Below, piece by piece: positions 1-7,396 of a DNA stretch of 45,506 nt. The DNA is from Arthrobacter livingstonensis (GTDB taxonomy: Bacteria > Actinomycetota > Actinomycetes > Actinomycetales > Micrococcaceae). Each line of letters opens with the position of its first letter. The first letter of the stretch is position 1. The stretch covers positions 1-45,506 of the forward strand of contig NZ_QJVD01000030.1 in the NCBI RefSeq assembly GCF_003219815.1. The letters run 5' to 3'. The notes beneath the pieces were generated by a model. That model was not told the DNA's origin and searched no databases. It was given only the letters and a program-made list of their open reading frames with translations. The translations under genes and the position numbers were made by a program.

Positions 1-166
1 CATCCATCTCAGCAGGGCCACGAGCTCCTACTTTGCTACGACACGAACCCCGGTTTCACCACGAACCGTGAAGAGCCGCTTTACTGGTGTGGACAAAAAA
101 CACGAGCACGAATAGGGCAGTGTCCACGGGCACGTCGACGGCCGAATTGCCGAGCATGCACGGCGG

Positions 167-849
167 ATGCAGCACGGTCCGAAAACGGACAGGACGGTCT
201 TTTTCAGCGACGCCGTATTTGCGATTGCCATGACGCTGCTGGCACTTGACCTGAAAATTCCCACACTGCCGTCGGACATCAGTGAGCAGGGCTATAACGA
301 GGTGCTGGTGGAGCGCCTGCCGTCGCTGGCCGCGTTCGTGCTGAGTTTTGTGCTGGTCGGGAGGGCATGGCTCACCCACCACCACCACTTCAACGCCATC
401 GCCGCGTACGACAACAAACTGCAGGTACGGAACCTGGTCATGCTGTTCCTTGTGGTGTTCCTCCCGGTGCCACGGCCATGCTGTTCCAACCCGGGCCGGA
501 CACGCCGTGGACGCCGGCCATCTATGCACTGGCGTTTGCCGGGCTTAATTTCAGCCTGCGCTGGACGTGGCAGTACGCGCACCGGGCCGGGTTGATGTCC
601 GCCTGGGTGGACGAGCCGCTGTACCGGCTCGTGCGGAGCGCGGCGGACCCGGTGTGGGCCGTGTTCCTGCTGTCCATACCGGTGGCGTTCATCAGCCCGG
701 CCGCCGCCATGTATTCGTGGATACTTATCTGGCCGGCGTCGGTGGTGCACGGCAGGGTGCAGGATTCCCGGTTCGCCAAGGCCGAGACCGCCCGGGTCGA
801 CGCCGGGCTGTTGGGGGACAGGTCCGTGCCGGGCTGCGCCTTAGACTGA
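167..849 (+). pseudogene. TMEM175-family (DUF1211) potassium channel-like protein, frameshifted
   Basis: The N-terminal part is read in one frame from the ATG at 167 and contains the TMEM175 hallmark FSDAVFAIAMTLLALDL (about residues 13-29), followed by a second hydrophobic stretch (LAAFVLSFVLVGRAWLTHHH) and LVMLFLVVFLPVP. Just after this the match continues in the next frame (TAMLFQP, then two more hydrophobic segments) to the stop at 849. A single missing base at about 470-471 explains it: adding one base in the Pro codon restores FLPVPTAML, which is the expected family sequence. The restored protein would be about 228 residues, normal for bacterial TMEM175 homologues, which are membrane proteins that conduct potassium. 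The break is either a real mutation or a sequencing error; no other lesion is visible. argA follows 4 bases downstream. Confidence 0.8.
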
Positions 850-853
850 AACA

Positions 854-1369
854 GTGACTGCACAAACCACTGCCATTGCCCTCCGCCCGGCCCGCACCTC
901 GGACGTGCAAGCGATCAAGGAGCTGGTGGCGCCGCTGGCGGAGCGGCGAATTTTGATCTCCAAGGAATCCGTCACGTACTTTGAATCCATCCAGGAATTT
1001 GTGGTGGCCGAGTCCGACGGCGAGACGGTGGGCTGCGGCGCCCTGCATGTCATGTGGGAAGACCTGGCGGAGATCCGCACGCTGGCCAGTGCCGGCCCGT
1101 GGCGGGGCAGGGGAGTTGGCCATGCCCTGGTGGAACAACTCCTGGAGCAGGCCCGGCGGCTGGGTGTCAGCCGCGTGTTCTGTCTGACATTTGAGGTGGA
1201 CTTCTTCACCCGCCACGGCTTCGAGGTCATGGCCGACCAAAGCGTCGTTGACCCGGCCGTGTACTCCGAACTGCTGCGCTCCGCCGATGAAGGCATTGCC
1301 GAATTCCTTGACCTGGCCCGGGTCAAGCCCAACACGCTCGGCAACACGCGCATGATCCGCAGCCTCTGA
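854..1369 (+). CDS. argA: Amino-acid N-acetyltransferase (N-acetylglutamate synthase, short actinobacterial type)
   Basis: A 171-residue single-domain GNAT protein starting at GTG 854. It would transfer acetyl from acetyl-CoA to the alpha-amino group of glutamate, the first step of arginine synthesis, in the cytosol. The sequence resembles what I remember of M. tuberculosis Rv2747 (ArgA) throughout: RPARTSDVQAIKELV at the N-terminus, VGCGALHVMWEDLAEIRT in the middle, and EFLDLARVKPNTLGNTRM at the C-terminus. The acetyl-CoA loop RGRGVG lies at residues 84-89 and the core motif FFTRHGF at 117-123. It lacks the kinase-like domain of the long E. coli enzyme, as usual for this class. No other arginine gene is nearby, so it stands apart from the main arg cluster. 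The last codons belong to a 14-bp tandem repeat that continues past the stop. Confidence 0.9.
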   Translation: MTAQTTAIALRPARTSDVQAIKELVAPLAERRILISKESVTYFESIQEFVVAESDGETVGCGALHVMWEDLAEIRTLASAGPWRGRGVGHALVEQLLEQARRLGVSRVFCLTFEVDFFTRHGFEVMADQSVVDPAVYSELLRSADEGIAEFLDLARVKPNTLGNTRMIRSL

Positions 1370-1393
1370 TCCGCAGCCTCTGATCCGCAGCCC
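1353..1393. repeat. 14-bp tandem repeat across the argA stop codon
   Basis: The unit tgatccgcagcctc occurs at 1353-1366 and 1367-1380, with a third copy (13 bases, last base changed) at 1381-1393. The first unit encodes the last residues of ArgA and the stop codon TGA begins the second unit, so the array runs from coding sequence into the 3' untranslated region. Confidence 0.9.
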
Positions 1394-1476
1394 GGCCGGG
1401 ACCGCCTGGTTGCCCGCGGCCGCGGTCGACACCCCCCTACCAAGCGGCAACCGGGCCGGGTAGGGTTCAAGGGAGG

Positions 1477-1501
1477 GGCGGCCGCCGCAGCGGCGGCCGC
1501 C
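1477..1501. terminator. Near-perfect GC palindrome between argA and dhaK
   Basis: ggcggccgccgc at 1477-1488 is the exact reverse complement of 1490-1501, with a single base between them. It would form a very stable hairpin in RNA. It lies 108 bp after argA and 40 bp before the dhaK start, with no T-run. It may act as a terminator for argA or as a hairpin in the dha leader; the sequence does not decide which. Confidence 0.45.
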
Positions 1502-1541
1502 ACCCGCCTATGCTCACTGTTCGATTCGAAGGGTGCTGAAA

Positions 1542-2540
1542 ATGAAAAAGCTCATTAATGATCCCAAAGCCGTGGTTGATGAATCGGTGGAGGGATTTGG
1601 CCTGGCGCACGCCGATCTCGTCACCGTCCATCCCGACCCGCTTTTCGTCTCGCGGAAGAACGCCAAAACCGGCAAGGTGGGGCTGCTTTCCGGCGGCGGC
1701 AGCGGCCACGAGCCCCTCCACGCCGGCTATGTCGGTTTCGGCATGCTCGACGCCGCAGTCCCGGGGGCGGTGTTCACCTCCCCGACCCCGGACGCGATCA
1801 TTCCGGCGACCGTTGCAGCGAACTCCGGGGCCGGCGTCGTGCACATCGTGAAGAACTACACGGGCGACGTGCTGAACTTTGAAACGGCGGCCGAGATGGC
1901 CCAGGCGGAAGGCATCGAGGTGCGCACCGTACTGGTGAACGACGACGTCGCCGTGGAGGATTCGCTGTACACGGCCGGCCGCCGCGGCGTTGGCGGCACG
2001 GTGCTGGTGGAGAAGATCGCCGGCGCTGCGGCGGAGCGGGGGGACGGGCTCGACGCCGTTGCCGCCATCGGCCAGCGCGTGAACGACAATGTGCGGACCA
2101 TGGGCGTGGCGTTGTCCGCCTGCACGGTTCCGCACGCCGGGGTTCCCAGCTTCGAGCTGGCGGAGAACGAGATTGAGATCGGCATCGGCATCCACGGCGA
2201 GCCGGGCCGGCACAGGATCCCCATGGAGAACGCCGACGGGATCACCGACCGGCTGCTGGAACCCATCCTCGCGGACCTCAAGCCGGCGGCCGGGGACAAG
2301 GTGCTGCTGTTTGTCAACGGCATGGGCGGGACCCCATCCAGCGAGCTGTACATTGTGTACCGGCACGCGGTGAAGGTGCTGGAGGCGGCCGGGCTGGGCG
2401 TGGAACGGTCACTGGTGGGCAACTACATCACGGCGCTGGAAATGCAGGGCTGCTCCATCTCGGTGCTGCGACTGGACGATGAAATGACGGCGCTGTGGGA
2501 CGCGCCGGTCCACACGCCCGCACTGCGATGGGGGATGTAA
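1542..2540 (+). CDS. dhaK: Dihydroxyacetone kinase, dihydroxyacetone-binding subunit DhaK
   Basis: DhaK binds dihydroxyacetone covalently as a hemiaminal while DhaL transfers the phosphoryl group; the product is dihydroxyacetone phosphate for glycolysis. The start was set at ATG 1542 (MKKLINDP, the usual N-terminus), preceded by GAAGG about 9 bases upstream, rather than the in-frame GTG at 1533. The protein has 332 residues, close to the usual length. The substrate loop GGGSGHEP lies at 51-58 with His56, Asp109 sits in NYTGD, and the substrate-anchoring His218 is in [10 protein letters not shown]; these numbers coincide with those known for the E. coli protein. The stop is followed at once by the dhaL ATG, so translation is probably coupled. 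It is the first gene of dhaKLM. No DhaR/DhaS-type regulator is adjacent. Confidence 0.95.
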   Translation: MKKLINDPKAVVDESVEGFGLAHADLVTVHPDPLFVSRKNAKTGKVGLLSGGGSGHEPLHAGYVGFGMLDAAVPGAVFTSPTPDAIIPATVAANSGAGVVHIVKNYTGDVLNFETAAEMAQAEGIEVRTVLVNDDVAVEDSLYTAGRRGVGGTVLVEKIAGAAAERGDGLDAVAAIGQRVNDNVRTMGVALSACTVPHAGVPSFELAENEIEIGIGIHGEPGRHRIPMENADGITDRLLEPILADLKPAAGDKVLLFVNGMGGTPSSELYIVYRHAVKVLEAAGLGVERSLVGNYITALEMQGCSISVLRLDDEMTALWDAPVHTPALRWGM

Positions 2541-3215
2541 ATGTCGGACACCGGCACGGGGCAGGGTCTGGACGCGGCCTGGGCCGTTGACTGGCTGCTC
2601 CGCAGCGCGGCAGTGGTGGCGGACAACAGGGTGGCGCTGAGTGAACTTGACCGTGCGATTGGCGACGGCGACCACGGCGAGAACCTGGACCGCGGCTTCT
2701 CGGCGATTGTGGCCAAGCTCGATGAAGAGGAGCCCGCCACGCCCGGTGCGGCATTCAAGATGGCCGCGATGACGCTCATGTCAAAGGTGGGCGGCGCCGC
2801 CGGCCCCCTGTACGGGACGGCGTTCCTGCGCGCCGCCACCGCAGTGGGAGACGCCGACGCGCTGGACCCAACCCTGCTGGTCGCGGCTCTGACAGCGGCG
2901 CGGGACGGTGTCGTGGCCCGGGGCAAGGCGGAGCCCGGCGAGAAGACCATGATTGACGCCTGGACCCCCGCTGTCGACGCTGCCGCTGCGGCCGCAGCCG
3001 GCGGCAGTCCCGCAGACGTGCTCCTGGCCGCGGCGGAGGCTGCCGAGGCAGGGGCCGTGGCCACAGATCCGCTGATTGCCCGCAAGGGTCGCGCGAGCTA
3101 CCTGGGGGAGCGGGCAATCGGGCACCGCGACCCCGGCGCCGCGTCCTCCGCGTTGATCCTGCGCGCCGCTGCAGATGCGGCGGTTTCTTCGGGGACCGCC
3201 GGGGCGGGCGCATGA
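2541..3215 (+). CDS. dhaL: Dihydroxyacetone kinase, ADP-binding subunit DhaL
   Basis: A 224-residue DhaL subunit. In PTS-type kinases it keeps a tightly bound ADP that is phosphorylated by DhaM and then passes the phosphoryl group to dihydroxyacetone held by DhaK. The magnesium-binding aspartates lie in LDRAIGDGDHGEN (Asp37, Asp42 and Asp44), corresponding to the conserved D-x4-D-x-D of the family. The rest is rich in alanine helices, as expected for the DhaL helical barrel. The ATG directly abuts the dhaK stop codon, and the 3' end overlaps the dhaM start by 4 bases (ATGA). The presence of dhaM makes a PEP-dependent rather than an ATP-dependent enzyme likely. Confidence 0.95.
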   Translation: MSDTGTGQGLDAAWAVDWLLRSAAVVADNRVALSELDRAIGDGDHGENLDRGFSAIVAKLDEEEPATPGAAFKMAAMTLMSKVGGAAGPLYGTAFLRAATAVGDADALDPTLLVAALTAARDGVVARGKAEPGEKTMIDAWTPAVDAAAAAAAGGSPADVLLAAAEAAEAGAVATDPLIARKGRASYLGERAIGHRDPGAASSALILRAAADAAVSSGTAGAGA

Positions 3216-3976
3216 CCGTCGGGCTCGTGATCGTTTCCCATAGTGCCCAGTTGGCGGCCGGCGTGGTTGAACTGGCGGCCCAGATGGCCCGGGATGTGGT
3301 GCTCGCCCCCGCCGGCGGCACGGACGACGGCGGCATTGGGACGTCACTTGAGAAGGTCATGTCCGCGATGGGGCTGGCAGACACGGGTGACGGGGTTGTG
3401 GTGCTGACGGACCTGGGCTCGGCGGTCATGACGGCGGAGTCGGCGCTGGAATTCATGGGAAGCCCGGAGAACATGGTGCTGGCCGATGCACCCCTGGTTG
3501 AAGGTGCGGTGGCGGCGGCGGTCGCGGCCCAGTCCGGCGCCACGCTGGCCGTGGTCCAAAAGGCGGCAGAAACGGCGCTGGATCCGGGAGCTGCTGCGTC
3601 AGCAAAGGCGCCAGGTGCAGCACAGGCGCCAGGTGGGTCGCAGGCGCCATGTGGCGGGCAGCCGTCGGATGGCGGTCCGGCAGCAGATAAGGGGGCCGGC
3701 GCCGGACATTCCACCGGTGCCGCCGTTACCGCCGTGCTGACGCTCATCAACCCGATGGGACTTCATGCGCGTCCGGCAGCCGTGCTGGCGGGCGAACTGG
3801 GCGCCATGGACGTGGACATTGAGATTAACGGCGCGGACGGTCAATCCGTATTTCTCCTCATGGCGCTCGGGGCAGGTGAAGGCAGGGAACTGCACGTCAG
3901 TGCCTCGGGACCCGACGCCCAACGCGCCGTGGACCTGGTCCGCAGCAAGGTCGAAGAAGGCTTCGGCGAACTCTGA
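3212..3976 (+). CDS. dhaM: DhaM phosphotransferase subunit (EIIA-Man-like domain fused to HPr)
   Basis: DhaM relays phosphate from the PTS to ADP on DhaL. Residues 1-125 form the EIIA-Man-like domain with active-site His10 (VIVSHS). Residues 126-172 are a low-complexity Ala/Gly/Pro linker. Residues 173-254 form an HPr domain with His185 in NPMGLHARPA and a serine (Ser212) at the place of the regulatory HPr serine. The E. coli protein has in addition an Enzyme I-like domain, which is absent here (254 residues), so free Enzyme I must supply the phosphate. The linker DNA holds three copies of an 18-bp unit (3606-3659). The gene overlaps dhaL by 4 bases and ends the operon. Confidence 0.93.
   Translation: MTVGLVIVSHSAQLAAGVVELAAQMARDVVLAPAGGTDDGGIGTSLEKVMSAMGLADTGDGVVVLTDLGSAVMTAESALEFMGSPENMVLADAPLVEGAVAAAVAAQSGATLAVVQKAAETALDPGAAASAKAPGAAQAPGGSQAPCGGQPSDGGPAADKGAGAGHSTGAAVTAVLTLINPMGLHARPAAVLAGELGAMDVDIEINGADGQSVFLLMALGAGEGRELHVSASGPDAQRAVDLVRSKVEEGFGEL
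3606..3659. repeat. 18-bp tandem repeat encoding the DhaM linker
   Basis: aggcgccaggtg occurs at 3606 and 3624 and, as aggcgccatgtg, at 3642, giving a period of 18 bp and a 6-residue protein repeat within the Ala/Gly/Pro linker. The period keeps the frame, so copy number could vary without breaking the gene. Confidence 0.8.
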
Positions 3977-4338
3977 GCGCCGGCGGTCGAGCGTGTGCCC
4001 ACGGAGGAGCCGGAATTCCCTCGGCCGGGCCCACAAGCGCGACGGAACCGCTGCGAGCTTGCGAACAGGGGGAGCGCTTGGGGACTATGCGACCGACGGC
4101 CGCGGGCGGTCTTGCGGTCTCCTTTACGCAGCCTACGGAAACACCGGCTCGGCCGACTCAGTGTCCCCCAGCAAACGACGCCCCACTCCGCCTCTCCGCC
4201 CGTAGTACGGATAGGGCGGCCCGTTGCGCCGGAACGTCACCAGAGCCGTACAGTTGCCGAGGTTTCACACCCGCCGACCCACCGCTTCTGTACTCTGGGC
4301 AAGGCACAGCTTCCGGGTACGGCGAAGTCCCCCGGTGA
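3977..4338. other. Intergenic region between convergent dhaM and mutY
   Basis: These 362 bases lie between two genes that end toward each other. The open frames here are short, arginine-rich and unlike proteins, and I support none. One small hairpin is visible: ccgccc at 4196-4201 pairs with gggcgg at 4214-4219, enclosing gtagtacggata, and may serve as a terminator. A stretch at 4047-4083 (gcgagcttgcg, then ggggagcgcttggggac) looks loosely like the palindrome-rich DNA of the FruA linker, but the match is weak. Confidence 0.5.
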
Positions 4339-5271
4339 TCAGTGGGGCAGGTGGTAGCCGTCCCCGGAGAGCTGGGCCAGGCCGTCGGTGACCAATCCGG
4401 CAAGGGCGCGTTGCAGCTGCAACGCATGGGTGTTCAGCTCGTGTAGTTTTTGCAGGGCCGCCGCGACGTCGTCCGGATGGTCAGTGTGGGCGGCAGCGGC
4501 CGCCGCCTCTACCGCCGGGCCCCACAACAGGTCTGCGTGGACAGGGGACTCCGCAGCGCGGAGCACGGCCATGACGGCCCCGCGGACCTGCCGGTCAGTC
4601 CCCGCCCATGGCTGGCCCTTGGGGAGGTAGGTGGGCTCCGGCTGGCCTGCGGCAATCCATGCGCACTGGTCAATGACGGGGCAGAGCCCGCACTTGGGGC
4701 TGCGGGCCGTGCAGACCAGTGCGCCCAGTTCCATGACCCCGGCGTTCCATTCCACGGATTCGGCGGGGTCCTCCGGCAGGAGCTCGGCAGCCAGGGCCAT
4801 CTCCGCCGCAGTGAGTGCCGGGGAGGGCAGGGCCTGGCCGATGACCAGCCGGGCGTGGACACGGCGGATGTTGGTGTCGACCACCGTTTCCCGCCGGCCA
4901 AACGCAAATGCGGCGACGGCGGCGGCCGTGTAGCTGCCGACGCCGGGAAGCGCCAAAAGTTCGTCAAAGGTGTCCGGCACGGCGCCGTCGTGCCTTTGCA
5001 CCAGCTGTGTGGCGGCGGCGTGCAGGCGCAGGGCCCTGCGCGGGTAGCCCAGCCGGCCCCAGGCGCGCAGCACTTCCCCTTGGGATTCGGCGGCAAAGGC
5101 GCCAGGAGTTGGCCAGCGCGCCATCCACTGTTCCCAGACCGGCCGCACACGGACCACGGGGGTCTGCTGCAGCATGATCTCGCTGACCAGAATCCCCCAT
5201 GGCGTGCAGCCCCCGCGCCATGGCAGGTCCCGGGCCGTTTCGCGGAACCATTGCCGGATTTCCTGGTGCAC
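4339..5271 (-). CDS. mutY: A/G-specific adenine glycosylase
   Basis: MutY removes adenine mispaired with 8-oxoguanine and so prevents G-to-T changes. The start chosen is GTG at 5271, preceded by GAAGGAG with a 4-base gap; the longer frame from TTG at 5304 has no such site. The protein has 310 residues. The catalytic Glu31 lies in SEIMLQQT, the helix-hairpin-helix LPGVGSYTA at 108-116, and the catalytic Asp132 in VVDTN. Four cysteines for the 4Fe-4S cluster lie at 187, 194, 197 and 203 (spacing C-x6-C-x2-C-x5-C). The C-terminus is shorter than that of E. coli MutY, and I do not see a clear Nudix-like 8-oxoG-sensing domain. It is transcribed away from its neighbour at 5364; only 92 bases separate the two starts. 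Confidence 0.95.
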   Translation of the reverse strand: MHQEIRQWFRETARDLPWRGGCTPWGILVSEIMLQQTPVVRVRPVWEQWMARWPTPGAFAAESQGEVLRAWGRLGYPRRALRLHAAATQLVQRHDGAVPDTFDELLALPGVGSYTAAAVAAFAFGRRETVVDTNIRRVHARLVIGQALPSPALTAAEMALAAELLPEDPAESVEWNAGVMELGALVCTARSPKCGLCPVIDQCAWIAAGQPEPTYLPKGQPWAGTDRQVRGAVMAVLRAAESPVHADLLWGPAVEAAAAAAHTDHPDDVAAALQKLHELNTHALQLQRALAGLVTDGLAQLSGDGYHLPH

Positions 5272-5363
5272 CGTGTCTCCTTCAAGCTTGTGTGGGCAGT
5301 TCAACTGTAGCGAAGGCGGCGTGGTTGGCGTGGCGGCGGCCCGGGTTTCGCTACTGTTGAAGC

Positions 5364-6044
5364 GTGGCTACATCAGGGACAAACGGGCAGGGCGGCAACG
5401 CGCCGCAGCCTGCCCGCAAGCCCAAGGTGTCGGCCAAAGTGTACCGGCGCCGCCGCCAGGTGGTTGGCGTTTTGGCGCTCCTTGTCGTCGCAGGCCTGGT
5501 GGCTGGCGCAATCGCGCTGGCCAGCTTCTTCGGCGGCTTGGGCGCGTCCGACGCCGGGACCCACCCCGCCGGTCCCTCGGCCAGTGCCGCGGGCAGCGCG
5601 TCCCCAACAGGCACGGCGCAGACCAAGCCGGCCGCAAAACCCGCCACCCCGCCGTCGGGCGTCTGTGACGAGGCGGGCATCAAGGTCAGCGGTAACCTGG
5701 ACAAGGCAAGCTACGCTGCCGGCGAAGACCCCAAACTGACGCTGCGCGTCACGAACACCGGCCAGGCGCCGTGCAACATCAACGTGGGGACCAGCCAGAT
5801 GGACTTTAAGGTCACCAGCGGTGAGGACGTTGTCTTCAGCTCCCGGGACTGCCAGGCCGACTCCACCAACCTGGTCAAGAACCTAAAGGCGGGTGCCTCG
5901 GAGGCGGCCAATTTCACGTGGAAGCGGAACCGCAGCGCGCCCGGCTGCGCGAAGGTTGCGGCCACGCCCGGTGCGGGAACGTATGTGTTTGTGGCGACGC
6001 TCGGAAAATGGTCCAGCGACAAAGTGATATTTGAGCTGCACTAG
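5364..6044 (+). CDS. Membrane-anchored extracytoplasmic protein with an immunoglobulin-like domain
   Basis: Not recognised as a named family member. It starts at GTG 5364 and has 226 residues. Residues 1-31 are basic (RKPKVSAKVYRRRRQ), residues 33-56 form one transmembrane helix, residues 60-95 are a Ser/Ala/Pro/Thr-rich linker, and the rest is an extracytoplasmic beta-sandwich-like domain with phrases such as LTLRVTNTGQAPCNINV. Four cysteines outside the membrane could form two disulfides. The fold hint resembles the BsuPI-type inhibitor domain, but this is only a pattern impression. It is divergent from mutY and convergent with disA, whose 3' end is 60 bases away. Nothing shows a link to DNA repair. 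Confidence 0.75.
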   Translation: MATSGTNGQGGNAPQPARKPKVSAKVYRRRRQVVGVLALLVVAGLVAGAIALASFFGGLGASDAGTHPAGPSASAAGSASPTGTAQTKPAAKPATPPSGVCDEAGIKVSGNLDKASYAAGEDPKLTLRVTNTGQAPCNINVGTSQMDFKVTSGEDVVFSSRDCQADSTNLVKNLKAGASEAANFTWKRNRSAPGCAKVAATPGAGTYVFVATLGKWSSDKVIFELH

Positions 6045-6104
6045 GCCGCAGCCCCCGGTACCCCGCTTCCCTGGCGGGGTCCGCGGTCAGGCAGTGCCGG
6101 CAGG

Positions 6105-7172
6105 CTAGAGGAAGCGGTCCAGCAGGCTTGCCTCGGCGATGCGGGACAGGCCCTCGCGCACGGTACGGGCACGGAGCTCGCCGATGCCGTCAACCACCAT
6201 GAGTTCGTCGATGGTGGCGGCCATCAAATTCTGCAGCCCGCCAAAATGGTCCACCAGTCGGCCTGCAACGGCGCCCGGAACTGCCTTGAGCTCGGATACA
6301 AGCCGGTAGCCGCGGGGCTGGACTATCGCTTCGAGCGAGTCCACGCCCGACACGCCGACGACGCCGGCAATCAGGTTGAGGTTGATCAGATCCGCCTGGT
6401 CAATGTCCTGAAGGGCTGCCACTGCCAGGGCGACATCCGTGGTGTCCGGGTCGGTGTAGTCACGGATCACCATGTCGGCACCGGACCCACGTGTTGCTGA
6501 GAGCTCGTCGAGCTGCAGTGAGAGAAGGCGGCCGTCCGTGCCAAGTTCGAGCACATACTGTGCGATTTCCTCGGAAATGCGGCGCACCATCTCGTGGCGC
6601 TGCAAGGTCACGGCCACATCGCGGACGGTGACCATGGCCTCGATTTCCAGCGCGGAGAGCGAGCTGGTCACCTGGTCCAGGCGTGCGCGGTAGCGCTCCA
6701 GCGTCGCCAATGCCTGGTTGGCGCGGGCCAGCACCTTCTCGGAGCCTTCCAGTACATAGCGCAGGCCATCAACGTACAGGGCGATGATTTGCATCGACTG
6801 GCTGACGGAGACCACGGGAACGCCGGTCTGGATGGCGACGCGCTCGGCCGTGCGGTGGCGTGTTCCGGATTCCTGGGTTTCAATGCTGGGATCCGGCACG
6901 AGCTGGACTGCGGCACGAAGGATCTTGGTGACGTCCTTGTCGCACACAATGGCCCCGTCCATCTTGGCAAGCTCGCGCAGCCGTGTGGGGGCAAAGTCGA
7001 TCCCAATCTCAAAGCCGCCCGAACAAAGGCTGTCGATGGTCTTGTCGGAACCAAGCACGATCAGGGCCCCGGTGCGCCCCCGAAGGATTCGTTCCAGCCC
7101 GTCGCGCAGCGGCGTTCCCGGGGCAACACGGGCGAGAGTGGCCTTCAGGGCCTCTTCGGGGCTGCGAAGCAT
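6105..7172 (-). CDS. disA: DNA integrity scanning diadenylate cyclase
   Basis: DisA scans DNA and makes the second messenger c-di-AMP from two ATP; branched DNA stops the synthesis. The protein has 355 residues, the normal length. The N-terminal DAC domain carries the catalytic DGA at 72-74 and RHR at 105-107. A helical spine follows, and the C-terminal helix-hairpin-helix domain (VVDGIGELRARTVREGL) binds DNA. The ATG at 7172 has AGAAGGA upstream. In many actinobacteria and firmicutes disA directly follows radA; here both lie on the same strand but a 2.1-kb HNH gene stands between them, so disA probably uses its own promoter in 7173-7300 (a TATTAT-like box at 7223-7228 on the minus strand). 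Confidence 0.97.
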   Translation of the reverse strand: MLRSPEEALKATLARVAPGTPLRDGLERILRGRTGALIVLGSDKTIDSLCSGGFEIGIDFAPTRLRELAKMDGAIVCDKDVTKILRAAVQLVPDPSIETQESGTRHRTAERVAIQTGVPVVSVSQSMQIIALYVDGLRYVLEGSEKVLARANQALATLERYRARLDQVTSSLSALEIEAMVTVRDVAVTLQRHEMVRRISEEIAQYVLELGTDGRLLSLQLDELSATRGSGADMVIRDYTDPDTTDVALAVAALQDIDQADLINLNLIAGVVGVSGVDSLEAIVQPRGYRLVSELKAVPGAVAGRLVDHFGGLQNLMAATIDELMVVDGIGELRARTVREGLSRIAEASLLDRFL

Positions 7173-7233
7173 TAACGAATCCTTCTTTTCGAGCGCGGGA
7201 ATCCGCGCAAGTCACATTGCCCATAATAGTGTG

Positions 7234-7253
7234 AACCGCGTGCCAGCGCGGTT
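7234..7253. other. Hairpin upstream of disA
   Basis: aaccgcg at 7234-7240 pairs exactly with cgcggtt at 7247-7253 across a 6-base loop. It lies between the end of the HNH gene and the disA start and just upstream of the presumed disA -10 region. It could terminate the HNH transcript or be an operator for disA. Confidence 0.5.
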
Positions 7254-7331
7254 TGTGCGATTTTTGTGGCATCGCGTGCCCGTCCGGGTTTGGCGGAATG
7301 TTGTGTCTCGGAGACCTGATGGGCCGCGGCC

Positions 7332-7396
7332 GGCTAAAAAGGGGTGTGGCCGTCAAGGACATACGGGAGTGGCCGTCAAGGACTGGCTAAAAAGGG
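7332..7396. repeat. Interleaved direct repeats at the 3' boundary of the HNH gene
   Basis: ggctaaaaaggg occurs at 7332-7343 and again at 7385-7396, where it covers the stop codon region of the HNH gene. tggccgtcaaggac occurs at 7347-7360 and at 7370-7383. The two repeats are arranged as A-B-B-A', so the DNA just outside the HNH gene repeats its 3' end. Confidence 0.85.

Noticed and set aside
1-166. A possible 3' end of an upstream plus-strand gene
   Set aside because: Two frames are open for part of this stretch, but neither translation looks like a protein end, and no terminator or start decides it.
470-471. Programmed ribosomal frameshifting in the TMEM175-like gene
   Set aside because: The site lacks a slippery run such as A AAA AAG, and restoring one base gives exactly the expected family sequence, which points to a deletion.
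28-529. Minus-strand open frames at the left edge
   Set aside because: They are the reverse-frame shadow of the TMEM175-like gene; their translations are Arg/Cys/Ser-rich and lack any domain likeness.
4205-4213. gtacggata shared with the inverted repeat at 45356
   Set aside because: A 9-base match between two places in 45 kb is not strong, and the second arm is missing at 4205, where a different stem is present.
3995-4427. Overlapping open frames on both strands in the dhaM-mutY gap
   Set aside because: Translations are Arg/Pro/Ser-rich without secondary-structure pattern; the lack of ribosome binding sites fits non-coding GC-rich DNA.
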